Shown here: piece after piece, positions 8,488-15,953 of the stretch
Layout of the letters: each line of letters starts with the position of its first letter
Numbering within the stretch: the stretch's first letter is position 1
NCBI GenBank assembly: GCA_947501275.1
Contig: CANMVD010000002.1
Coordinates: forward strand, 186,001-250,000
Origin: an uncultured Tateyamaria sp.
GTDB taxonomy: Bacteria; Pseudomonadota; Alphaproteobacteria; Rhodobacterales; Rhodobacteraceae
DNA: 64,000 nt
Direction of reading: 5' to 3'
The notes under the pieces: generated by a model
The model's input: the letters and a program-made list of their open reading frames with translations, nothing else
Told to the model about the DNA's origin: nothing
Database searches by the model: none
Position numbers and translations under genes: made by a program

Positions 8488-9102
8488 ATGCCTCATACCA
8501 CCTCAGCCGCCGAAGCGGCCGCCCGCGCCGCAGCCCGTGCGCGCATCGGCGAAGCCGTCGCCGCACCGGTCGCGCGCCACGCCGCAGGCGCAGCATCTGC
8601 CCGGGGCGCCTCTGCCGCATCAGCGGCGCGCGCGGGGGCAAAGGCTCTTCAGGATGGCAAAACATCCGCCGCGTCCGCCAGAGGTGACGCGCAGAACAGT
8701 GCCGCATCGGCAGCGCGGCAAGCCTCGATCGCGGCGCATCTGGCCGATCTGATCGCGCGGAACTCGGGCCTCGGCACCCTGTCGGGCACGGTGCAGGGGA
8801 TGAAAGATCTCAGGGACGAGGTCAGCGACTTTGAAACCGACAGGAAACGCAAGATCGTCATGGACGAGTTTGCCAAATTGTATCGCCGCGAGTTGGCCGG
8901 TCAGGACTTGCCCGTCCAAAATGAATTCAACGCGGTTATGGCTCCATTGTTCGAGGGGCACTTGTGGCTCAAGTTCCAGAACTTCGGAATCCTTGCCGGG
9001 ACAATCCCACAGACCGATACACTGATGGGGAGTCGAAAATATGAAACGGACGCGATCAAGGACGTGCTGGCAGACGTAACCGGGCTTGGCGGCGTCGACT
9101 GA
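8488..9102 (+). CDS. Ala-rich hypothetical protein
   Basis: A 204-residue protein of unknown function. The ATG at 8488 follows AGAAAGGG with a suitable gap; the frame could open at 8470 without such a site. Residues 5-85 are a low-complexity stretch of Ala with Arg, Ser, Lys and Gly (AAEAAARAAARARIGEAVAA, then RHAAGAASARGASAASAARA), probably helical and basic. From about residue 90 the composition becomes normal (LADLIARNSGLGTLSGTV, DLRDEVSDFETDRKRKIV, ETDAIKDVLADVTGLGGVD). There is no signal peptide or membrane segment. The basic Ala-rich arm could bind nucleic acid or a polymer, but no family was recognised. It stands alone, 222 bases after dddP. Confidence 0.6.
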   Translation: MPHTTSAAEAAARAAARARIGEAVAAPVARHAAGAASARGASAASAARAGAKALQDGKTSAASARGDAQNSAASAARQASIAAHLADLIARNSGLGTLSGTVQGMKDLRDEVSDFETDRKRKIVMDEFAKLYRRELAGQDLPVQNEFNAVMAPLFEGHLWLKFQNFGILAGTIPQTDTLMGSRKYETDAIKDVLADVTGLGGVD

Positions 9103-9200
9103 CGATCCAGTGTGCAACCCTCGGTGCAGTTTGGCGACCTGAACAGGCCAAGCAGGCGCATCGCCATGATGCGCTATGCGGAGGGTCTGCACTGGCACAT

Positions 9201-9234
9201 AAAAATACGCCCCCGGCTTCACATCCGAGGGCGT
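9201..9234 (-). terminator. intrinsic terminator-like hairpin, second in tandem
   Basis: On the minus strand, ACGCCCTCGG pairs with CCGGGGGCGT (one G-T pair) around a 7-8 base loop and is followed by ATTTTTAT. It lies downstream of the lectin gene, after the hairpin at 9264-9306. Confidence 0.55.
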
Positions 9235-9263
9235 TTCCTGAACCAAAGTCTACGTGATGAAAA

Positions 9264-9306
9264 AGCATGTAGGGCGCGCCATCGCACACAGTGCGGCGCG
9301 CGCCCT
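9264..9306 (-). terminator. terminator-like hairpin after the lectin gene
   Basis: On the minus strand AGGGCGCGC and GCGCGCCCT form a 9-bp stem with a long loop, followed by ACATGCTTTTT. It begins 15 bases after the stop of the VPLPA-CTERM lectin gene. Confidence 0.55.
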
Positions 9307-9320
9307 GATCTTGAGGTGCG

Positions 9321-9944
9321 TTACGTTTTGCGTCGACGGCGCATCGCGGCCAAGCCACCAACACCAGCAAGCAACATCCACCCCGCGGCGGGCAGCGGCA
9401 CGGCTGGCGCGACGGCTGCGTCATTGTATTCGACCAGATAGGCAAAGTAGTTTGCGTTGACCTGGGTGTCATTCCACACGCCGTTGACGGAGTCGTTCCA
9501 CCATCCAACGGCATAGTCTTCTCCACCGAGATCATTCGGCTCGCCGCTGTTCCAGTTTGTGTAACTAACGGTATCGCCCTCTTCGGGGCCGCCAATCCAC
9601 TTGAACGTGCCTTCGGAGTCCCGGTCAGACGCCCCGATGAGGAAAAAGCTCAGGCCATTGAACTGGCCTGTCACCGAACCTGCGCCGGGCCACAACGTGT
9701 TGAGAAACACCTGTTCGGCCGCGCTGGTGATTGTCGCGAGATATCCGTTTTCCCCGTTCAGCATCGAGGCTTCAGCCGCAGCTTCTGCCTCGGTCGCCGA
9801 AACAGCATTCGACAGGATTACAAAATCATACCAGTGGTCGTTGCCGCCATCAGCAGCAGCCCATTGCACTGGCACCGCGGCCGCGCTGGTTGCCAATCCC
9901 GCACACGCCATACACGCGGCGCTCAATGTTGCTTTCAAAGTCAT
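9321..9944 (-). CDS. C-type lectin domain protein with VPLPA-CTERM sorting tail
   Basis: A 207-residue exported protein. The ATG at 9944 gives a good signal peptide (MTLKATLSAACMACAGLATS, cleavage near AAA-VP); the frame extends to 10064, but the extra part is not signal-like. The mature part is a C-type lectin domain: GYLATITSAAEQVFL, then FLIGASDRDSEGTFKWIGG, then the EPN-WND signature NWNSGEPNDLGGEDYA, ending in GVWNDTQ. It contains no cysteine, so the usual disulfides are absent. The end, VPLPAAGWMLLAGVGGLA followed by MRRRRKT, is a VPLPA-CTERM signal: motif, membrane helix, basic tail. In other species an exosortase cuts such tails; none is seen in this window. Likely a secreted or surface carbohydrate-binding protein. 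Confidence 0.85.
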   Translation of the reverse strand: MTLKATLSAACMACAGLATSAAAVPVQWAAADGGNDHWYDFVILSNAVSATEAEAAAEASMLNGENGYLATITSAAEQVFLNTLWPGAGSVTGQFNGLSFFLIGASDRDSEGTFKWIGGPEEGDTVSYTNWNSGEPNDLGGEDYAVGWWNDSVNGVWNDTQVNANYFAYLVEYNDAAVAPAVPLPAAGWMLLAGVGGLAAMRRRRKT

Positions 9945-10115
9945 TGGCGTTTTTACACCCCCATTTAAATACTCGGATCGGCGGTTTTCCGCCTTTATCG
10001 GTCGATGCTGCATTGAAGAAAAACGCGCGGTCAATTCCGACTTGAAGTGTTTTTCATTTTGCAAACACGCATGACGCGAACTTTGCGATTGTGAACAGAG
10101 CCATTCGGAAAACCC

Positions 10116-10169
10116 TATGTTTTCAGATAGCTGCTGTGGCTAAGTGGCGGTTGTTCATCCGAAAACATA
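10116..10169. repeat. long-armed inverted repeat upstream of the lectin gene
   Basis: TATGTTTTCAGAT at 10116-10128 and ATCCGAAAACATA at 10157-10169 are inverted copies with one mismatch (G-T on the minus strand), separated by 28 bases. On the plus strand the right arm is followed by ACTTTTTTCC. It lies between the broken tetR gene and the lectin gene. It could be a terminator or an operator. Confidence 0.5.
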
Positions 10170-10198
10170 ACTTTTTTCCAAAATGAAAAACGCAGATT

Positions 10199-10819
10199 TC
10201 AGGCTGGAACGCTCCAAACGGCGACATCCGGGCAGGCAGGTGTGCCGTCCACAACATAGGCACGAATCAAGCGGGACATGGCAGATCGCGACACCCGGTT
10301 GTGATCCGGGCTGAAGCCAAGCGAAGCCACCATCTTCCAATGGCCATACATCAACGCCACAAAGGCAAAGGACAATTCATTCGCCGCCTGCCGCTCCAGA
10401 TCCGGAAAGGACAGTTGCAATTCATGGCTCAGGACATGACCCAACAATCCTTACTGATTGCGCAGACATGTACGTACGGGTTCGGACGCGGCTGCCCGGC
10501 TCATCAGCGCGTCATAGACCTGATCGTCCTCGGGCTTGATCTGCCCCTCAAGCGTGCCAAAGTAGAAATCAAGAAACATGTCTATCCGCAACGGCCCAGA
10601 CAAATCCTGCACATTCGCAACCAGCCTGTCGCGGTATACACCGGCAAGATGATCGCACAGCGCCACCATCAAATCGTCAGGTTCACTGAAGTGATAACGG
10701 ATGACCTGACGCGACAGATTCGCCTCCTCGGCGATGCGGTCATAAGACAAAACGGGCAGTCCGTCCGACTTCAGCGCCGAAAAAGCGGCAAGAAGAATAT
10801 GAGCTTTTGTGTCGGGCAT
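10199..10819 (-). pseudogene. TetR family regulator interrupted by an in-frame stop
   Basis: Two open segments lie in the same minus-strand frame: 10819 down to a TAA at 10453-10451 (122 residues), then on without a shift to 10199 (about 83 more). The first part has a typical TetR DNA-binding helix-turn-helix (VLSYDRIAEEANLSRQVIRY, then HFSEPDDLMVALCDH). The sequence runs on across the stop as a coherent ligand-binding domain (RTCLRNQ, stop, GLLGHVLSHELQLSFPDLER, then ELSFAFVALMYGHWKMV). A single-base change would explain the TAA, for instance from a Tyr or Gln codon. The truncated product would keep DNA binding but lose most of the dimer/effector domain. Sequencing error is possible. The neighbouring plus-strand gene starts 293 bases away, so divergent control is conceivable. 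Confidence 0.8.
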
Positions 10820-11112
10820 TCCAAAAGTCCTGACAGTTTAAATACGACCATAAGCATCTGGCGTTTCAGACAAAATGCAATTCCAATTTCGAAACCCTTG
10901 ATGTCGCGGATCTTCGAACACGGGCAATCCGGCATGCCGTCCACCGATTGCAGCCAACCAAATGCACGGCGGCAAACAGTTTTTTTCCGCTACGTCAGTG
11001 CGCAAATGGTGCCAAAGAAATTGCATCACACCAACACATCAACGTGCGCCATGTTTCATCCCCTTCCATCACGCGCAGTCCATCCCCATTCTGTCGTCCA
11101 AGGAGACACATA

Positions 11113-12336
11113 ATGCCCACAGATCGCATCACTTTTCCCGGCCATGCAGGCACCTTGGACGCCCGCCTTGATTTGCCCGAAGGTCCTCATTTGGCAACGG
11201 CTGTTTTCGCTCACTGCTTTACCTGCGGCAAAGACATTCCTGCTGCTCGGCGCATTGCGGCGCGCCTGACAACGATGGGCATTGCCGTTTTGCGCTTTGA
11301 CTTCACGGGTTTGGGACACTCAAGCGGAGAGTTTGCCAACACGTCCTTTACATCCAATGTTCAGGATCTTGAAAAAGCAGTGGAATACCTGAATGCCCAA
11401 CGGATGCCCCCGGCCTTGCTGATCGGGCATTCTCTTGGGGGGGCCGCTGTGCTCAAGGCTGCTGCCAATCTCGACCAGATCAAAGCGGTCGCCACATTGG
11501 GTGCACCATCAGATCCCGCCCATGTCACGCACAATTTTGCTGACGCGCTGCCCGAAATCGAGACACGTGGCTCTGCCGAGGTTTCCTTGGGCGGTCGCCC
11601 ATTCCGCATCGGCAAAACCTTTGTCGAGGATGTGAACCAGGAGGCGCTGAAACCCGCGATCAACGACCTCAAGGCCGCCCTGCTGGTGCTGCATGCCCCG
11701 CGCGACAGCATAGTCAGCATTGATAACGCCAGTGAAATCTTCCTGTCCGCCAAACATCCCAAGAGTTTTGTGACACTGGACGATGCCGACCACCTGATCA
11801 CCAAATCCGAACACGCCGAATATGCCGCCGACATCATCGCCACATGGGCGAAAAAATATCTTGCACTGAAACCACCTGCCCCGCCCATCGGCGCACCCGA
11901 AGGTATTGTGCGCAGCTCCGAAGCCGACCCGAAAGGGTTCCTGCAGGACATTACCCACGGCACACGCCACCATATTCTCGCAGATGAACCGCGCGCCTAT
12001 GGCGGCACCAACCAAGGTCTGTCACCCTATGGCTTGCTCAGTGCTGGATTGGCTGCGTGTACGTCCATGACAATCCGCATGTATGCGCGGCGCAAGGAAT
12101 GGACGCTGGATCACGTCTCGGTCGATGTCAGCCACAACAAGGTCCATGCTCAGGACGCCAACACAGGTGCCGGTGACAAGGTCGATGCGTGGAAACGGCG
12201 CATCACGCTCAGCGGCACTCTGGATGAAACACAGCGCCAAAGGCTGCTGGAGATCGCGGACAAATGCCCGGTGCACCGGACTCTGGAACGCAGTTCGACC
12301 GTGATTACAGAACTTGCGCCGGCAGGTCACAGCTAG
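11113..12336 (+). CDS. bifunctional alpha/beta hydrolase-OsmC family protein
   Basis: A 407-residue fusion. The ATG at 11113 follows AAGGAG by about 7 bases; the longer frame from 10948 is not supported. Residues 1-260 form an alpha/beta hydrolase (AVFAHCFTCGKD, VLRFDFTGLGHSSGEF) with nucleophile Ser107 in GHSLGG and a plausible acid and His in HAPRDSIVS and DDADHLI. Residues about 270-405 are an OsmC/Ohr-type domain with the two redox cysteines, Cys316 in LAACTSM and Cys385 in DKCPVHRTLE. OsmC proteins reduce organic hydroperoxides via these cysteines. The fusion is known in several proteobacteria, but the coupled role of the halves is not established. No signal peptide, so cytosolic. It sits across a 293-base gap from the broken TetR gene. 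Confidence 0.9.
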   Translation: MPTDRITFPGHAGTLDARLDLPEGPHLATAVFAHCFTCGKDIPAARRIAARLTTMGIAVLRFDFTGLGHSSGEFANTSFTSNVQDLEKAVEYLNAQRMPPALLIGHSLGGAAVLKAAANLDQIKAVATLGAPSDPAHVTHNFADALPEIETRGSAEVSLGGRPFRIGKTFVEDVNQEALKPAINDLKAALLVLHAPRDSIVSIDNASEIFLSAKHPKSFVTLDDADHLITKSEHAEYAADIIATWAKKYLALKPPAPPIGAPEGIVRSSEADPKGFLQDITHGTRHHILADEPRAYGGTNQGLSPYGLLSAGLAACTSMTIRMYARRKEWTLDHVSVDVSHNKVHAQDANTGAGDKVDAWKRRITLSGTLDETQRQRLLEIADKCPVHRTLERSSTVITELAPAGHS

Positions 12337-12496
12337 GGTGCAAAAACACCAGTGAAATCAGTTTTACTTATTCGTTATCAGAGCATTATCACGCTTCATT
12401 AATGCGCGTTTTGTCCCCGGCTCAGGCCTATCCGGCGTCCAGAAAAACAACGTCCAATATCCGGGCTCACGCCAACCAAGTGCCCCAGAATAACGT

Positions 12497-12524
12497 GAGG
12501 CGCGCACCGCAAGGTGCGCGCCTC
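12497..12524. terminator. perfect hairpin between convergent genes
   Basis: GAGGCGCGCACC, tetraloop GCAA, GGTGCGCGCCTC: a perfect 12-bp stem capped by a GNRA-type loop. It lies between the hydrolase-OsmC gene (+) and bioY (-), 27 bases from the bioY stop. No T run on either side, so it may pause polymerase or protect 3-prime ends rather than act as a classical terminator. Confidence 0.55.
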
Positions 12525-12551
12525 TCCGCAAGGTCAATTCTTACCCTAACG

Positions 12552-13151
12552 TCAGCGACGGACGCGCCGCACCAGGGCCCAGGCCGCAGGCAATGTCAAA
12601 GCCGCCAAAGCCAGCTTGATCGCGTCGCCCAACAAGAACGGTGTCAGGCCCCAAGCCAGAATGGGCTTGTCCCAGCCATAAAGCTGACCCAGCCATGCAA
12701 GGCCCGGCACATAAATCAACACATTGCCGATCAGCATCGCCAGCGCCATCCAGCCAACAGAGCGATCCCATCCTCGCTGGGCCAGCAGCCCAAGCGCCAC
12801 AGTGGCAAGCACATACCCAACAAGATATCCACCCGTGCCACCCATCATGTAGCTCAGGCCGTACGTCTCTGCAGTTGAACCTGCAAAAACGTCAAAGCCA
12901 GCGGCCCCGACAAGCATGTAACCCATGATGGTGATCAAGCCCAAACGCGCGCCATATGCCGCTCCAACGGTCAACACGGCAAACGTGCCCATAGTGATCG
13001 GCACCGGCCACATTGGCACTTTGATCTTTGCTGCGACCGCGAGAAGGACAATACCTGCCAGGACCAGCCCAACTTCTTTCACCGCCTGCCCCGCACCGGT
13101 CTTTGTACCAAGAACGTCACTCAGCACTTTGTTATTCCACGTTGTTTCCAT
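12552..13151 (-). CDS. bioY: biotin transporter BioY
   Basis: A 199-residue integral membrane protein with about six hydrophobic helices. It is the substrate-binding S component of the biotin ECF transporter. Typical BioY blocks are present: VPMWPVPITMGTFAVLTVGA, YGARLG, GTGGYLVGYVLA and GLTPFLLGDAIKLALAA. AGGGG stands 8 bases before the ATG at 13151 and only 2 before the ATG at 13157, so the inner start is preferred. No bioM or bioN genes are adjacent, so it either works alone, as shown for some BioY proteins, or uses energising subunits encoded elsewhere. I saw no biotin-operon gene or BirA-type operator beside it. Confidence 0.9.
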   Translation of the reverse strand: METTWNNKVLSDVLGTKTGAGQAVKEVGLVLAGIVLLAVAAKIKVPMWPVPITMGTFAVLTVGAAYGARLGLITIMGYMLVGAAGFDVFAGSTAETYGLSYMMGGTGGYLVGYVLATVALGLLAQRGWDRSVGWMALAMLIGNVLIYVPGLAWLGQLYGWDKPILAWGLTPFLLGDAIKLALAALTLPAAWALVRRVRR

Positions 13152-13254
13152 CAGCATGTCCCCTGTCGATCCAGTTGCTCTGCGCGATGTGTGCCAAGGC
13201 CATCCAGTTTCTGCAAGTGCAAAGCGCTCATGCGCCCCCCCGTTAGCGCGCCGC

Positions 13255-13680
13255 TCAGGCCTCGGGTGTATAAAGGCTGGTCATCTCATAGGATTTGCGC
13301 GGTCCCTGCACCTGCCACGTCACCGAAAATGTGGGCCAGTCGGCAAATTCATATTCCACAGTATATGTATCTGGATCGCACCAATGCTGCGTTCGCCCAC
13401 CAGCTGCAGGAACACGGTGGAAAAACCGCCCGTCATCGAAGTAAACAGAAAGGTCCGGTGCCCAGCGATAGCGCCGCTCGGCTTGCATGGGCGGCGCGCC
13501 GTCCAGAAACAGTGTCCCTGTTTCCCGATAGGCCAAACCATCTCCGTCCGCAGACCACAGGCCAAGCCCCTCGAAACGCCCGTTTGGTCCCCGTTTGGGC
13601 ACAATGCTGCGCGTGATCTTCCAGCGCCCCTCAAAGTCGGCCAACACACGGGGCGTCCGACTTGTCTGTTCACTCTGCAT
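13255..13680 (-). CDS. DUF6314 family protein
   Basis: A 141-residue soluble protein. The frame runs up to 13914, but recognisable sequence starts with the ATG at 13680 (MQSEQTSRTPRVLADFEGRW). The pattern DFEGRWKITRSIVPK, YRETGTL, AERRYRWAP, VYFDDGRFFHRV, CDPDTYTVEYEF and WQVQGPRKSYEM is that of the DUF6314 family. That family is a beta-barrel-like set of small proteins of unknown function. Its start lies inside the end of the upstream gene (11-base overlap), so the two are translationally coupled. No signal peptide. Confidence 0.7.
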   Translation of the reverse strand: MQSEQTSRTPRVLADFEGRWKITRSIVPKRGPNGRFEGLGLWSADGDGLAYRETGTLFLDGAPPMQAERRYRWAPDLSVYFDDGRFFHRVPAAGGRTQHWCDPDTYTVEYEFADWPTFSVTWQVQGPRKSYEMTSLYTPEA

Positions 13681-14050
13681 AGACCGCCTCGGTGATATCG
13701 TCGCCCTGCCCGACAAAACGGATCCGCACGCCCTGACGTTCCATATCGTAACACGCCCACAAGTCATTGGGCGGCCACTGACTGCAGTACTGGTCCTCTT
13801 GAACGCGCCAATAGCCCCAACTTTCGCGTCCCTTAAAGGTGTAGAGCGTCCGACCGGAGGCGCGGAAGTCCTGTGTCGTGTCCACAAGTTTATCCGGATC
13901 ACCCCTGTCCACATATACCAACACCCGCCCGGTCAGCGCGGCGTCGATCTGTGCACCGGACAAATCCTGCCACGCCTCGGCACCCACTATGCCCGGGAAA
14001 AGACCCGCCAAAATCGGACAAAGCAGGGCAAAGCGTCTCAGGTTGTGCAT
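13670..14050 (-). CDS. secreted protein of unknown function
   Basis: A 126-residue protein with a short signal peptide (RFALLCPILAGLFPGIVGAE). The mature part starts WQDLSGAQIDAALTGRVLVY and contains ASGRTLYTFKGRESWGYWRV, then QEDQYCSQWPPNDLWACYDM, with two cysteines that may pair. I have seen this Trp/Cys-rich pattern (CSQWPP, WACY) in small periplasmic proteins of Rhodobacteraceae, but no named function can be given. It overlaps the DUF6314 gene downstream by 11 bases and diverges from purB across 84 bases. Confidence 0.65.
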   Translation of the reverse strand: MHNLRRFALLCPILAGLFPGIVGAEAWQDLSGAQIDAALTGRVLVYVDRGDPDKLVDTTQDFRASGRTLYTFKGRESWGYWRVQEDQYCSQWPPNDLWACYDMERQGVRIRFVGQGDDITEAVYAE

Positions 14051-14134
14051 TGTCCGTGGCCTTTGCCTTGTCGTGTGCTGCGCACCAGTCTAAGACGCCC
14101 GCGACCCCCAAGAACAGTCACAAAAAGGTGCCCC

Positions 14135-15442
14135 ATGATCCCACGCTATTCCCGCCCCGACATGGTCGCCATCTGGGAACCCGCCGCCAAGTTCAAAATC
14201 TGGTACGAGATCGAGGCACATGCCTGCGACGCCATGGCTGATCTTGGCGTGATCCCGCGCGAAAATGCAGATGCCGTCTGGAAAGCCAAAGACGTGGAAT
14301 TTGACGTCGCCCGTATTGACGAGATCGAAGCGGTCACAAAACACGACGTTATCGCCTTCCTCACCCATCTGGCCGAACATGTCGGCGCGGATGAAGCCCG
14401 TTTTGTGCATCAGGGCATGACGTCTTCGGATGTGCTCGACACCTGTTTCAATGTGCAACTGACGCGCGCCGCTGATCTGCTGATCACGGATATCGAAGGA
14501 CTTCTGGCCGCCCTTAAGCGCCGCGCGATCGAACATAAAGATACCGTGCGCATCGGACGTTCCCACGGCATCCACGCCGAGCCCACGACTATGGGTCTGA
14601 CCTTCGCCCGCTTTTACGCCGAAATGGACCGCAACCTGTCGCGGATGCGCGATGCGCGAGCCGAAATCGCGACGGGCGCGATCTCGGGCGCGGTCGGTAC
14701 CTTCGCCAATGTCGACCCCGCCGTCGAAGAACACGTCTGCGACAAACTTGGCCTCGTTCCCGAACCCATCAGCACCCAGGTCATTCCGCGCGACCGTCAT
14801 GCCGCCTTCTTTGCAACACTGGGCGTCATCGCCTCCTCCATCGAGAATATCGCGACCGAAATCCGTCACATGCAGCGCACCGAAGTGCTGGAGGGCGCCG
14901 AATTTTTCTCCATGGGGCAAAAAGGTTCCAGCGCGATGCCGCACAAAAAAAACCCAGTGCTGACGGAAAACCTGACCGGGCTGGCACGTATGGTGCGCTC
15001 GGCCGTCATCCCGGCCATGGAGAACGTAGCGCTCTGGCATGAACGCGATATCTCCCATTCCTCGGTCGAACGCATGATCGGCCCTGACGCTACAATCACG
15101 CTCGACTTTGCGCTTGCCCGCCTCACAGGCGTCATCGACAAGATGCTGATCTTTCCTCAGAACATGCTCGACAACATGAACAAATTTCCCGGGCTCGTGA
15201 TGAGCCAACGGGTGCTGCTCGCTCTCACCCAAGCTGGGGTCAGCCGCGAAGACGCCTACAGCTACGTGCAGCGCAATGCGCTCAAGGTCTGGGAACACCG
15301 CACGGATTTCAAAGAGGAACTGCTGGCGGATTCAGATGTCACAGCAGCACTCAGCCCTGCCGAAATCGAAGAAAAATTCGATCTCGGATATCACACCAAA
15401 CATGTGGACACGATCTTTGCCCGCGTGTTTGGCGACGATTGA
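14135..15442 (+). CDS. purB: adenylosuccinate lyase
   Basis: A 435-residue cytosolic enzyme of purine synthesis. It removes fumarate from SAICAR and from adenylosuccinate. The frame is open from 13595, but the family N-terminus (MIPRYSRPDMVAIWEPAAKF) fixes the ATG at 14135. The fumarase/aspartase superfamily signature GSSAMPHKKNP lies near residues 264-274. Further conserved stretches are HQGMTSSDVLDT, GRSHGIHAEPTTMG and ERDISHSSVERM, which carries the catalytic His/Ser region. Length and motifs match bacterial PurB. An intergenic repeat begins 5 bases after the stop. Confidence 0.96.
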   Translation: MIPRYSRPDMVAIWEPAAKFKIWYEIEAHACDAMADLGVIPRENADAVWKAKDVEFDVARIDEIEAVTKHDVIAFLTHLAEHVGADEARFVHQGMTSSDVLDTCFNVQLTRAADLLITDIEGLLAALKRRAIEHKDTVRIGRSHGIHAEPTTMGLTFARFYAEMDRNLSRMRDARAEIATGAISGAVGTFANVDPAVEEHVCDKLGLVPEPISTQVIPRDRHAAFFATLGVIASSIENIATEIRHMQRTEVLEGAEFFSMGQKGSSAMPHKKNPVLTENLTGLARMVRSAVIPAMENVALWHERDISHSSVERMIGPDATITLDFALARLTGVIDKMLIFPQNMLDNMNKFPGLVMSQRVLLALTQAGVSREDAYSYVQRNALKVWEHRTDFKEELLADSDVTAALSPAEIEEKFDLGYHTKHVDTIFARVFGDD

Positions 15443-15446
15443 CAGG

Positions 15447-15503
15447 TTTCTTCTGACCAGAAATACCACGGGGGAGCGCCAAAGGCGCGGGGGCAGCGCC
15501 CCC
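15447..15503 (+). repeat. intergenic two-hairpin repeat, copy 2
   Basis: Begins 5 bases after the purB stop. TTTCTTCTGACC, then AAATACCACGGGGGAG, then GCGCC-AAA-GGCGC, then GGGGGCAGCGCCCCC. The first stem and the second hairpin are both perfect. Related to 3160-3214 and 27350-27404. Confidence 0.8.
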
Positions 15504-15677
15504 ACTCCACCCGGAAACATCGGCGCATATACGGCCGACAACCCGCACTTCGAACGCCCAAAATATCCGCGCAACGCGCATCGTTGACCGCCATCTCAGC
15601 GGTCACGCAAAATTCGTTTTGCCAGCGCAGCAACTTGCCCTACGCTTACGGCACGAAAATGCACAAGGAGACGACTG

Positions 15678-15842
15678 ATGAAGACCAAGACCGTATTGGT
15701 GGCACTGGCTCTGACCCTCGCCCCCACCTTGAGCCTCGCCATGGGGTGCAACTATGGCAAACACGACCAGCAGGCGATGTCATGTGCCCCCGGCACAACC
15801 TATGACGCGGGCACCAACAGCTGCGTAACAACAACTGGCTAA
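15678..15842 (+). CDS. small secreted Cys-containing protein
   Basis: A 54-residue protein. ATG at 15678 follows AAGGAG with a 7-base gap, a strong site that supports a real gene. A signal peptide (MKTKTVLVALALTLAPTLSL, then AMG) leaves a mature peptide of about 33 residues: CNYGKHDQQAMSCAPGTTYD, then AGTNSCVTTTG, with three cysteines. The MSCAPGTTYDAGTNSCV part resembles the C-x10-C half of small chitin-binding-like modules, but this is only a pattern likeness. Similar short genes exist next to purB in other Roseobacter-group genomes as far as I recall. It precedes the TPR protein gene by 111 bases on the same strand. Confidence 0.7.
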   Translation: MKTKTVLVALALTLAPTLSLAMGCNYGKHDQQAMSCAPGTTYDAGTNSCVTTTG

Positions 15843-15953
15843 CGCGCCGTAACAATGCTCACGCTTTCGTGATCGCATTCAAATCGCATAAAATCGCCGC
15901 GTTCGGGGTTACCTCTGTACGAAACCCCGAACGCACCCAAACGGAGATCCCCC

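Noticed and set aside
13152-13254. Biotin riboswitch or BirA site before bioY
   Set aside because: bioY starts at 13151 and nothing in the short upstream stretch resembles a known biotin control element.
14090-15298. A 402-codon open frame on the minus strand opposite purB
   Set aside because: It is antisense to a clear PurB, has no ribosome site and is rich in His, Asp and Gly as expected for a GC-rich shadow frame.
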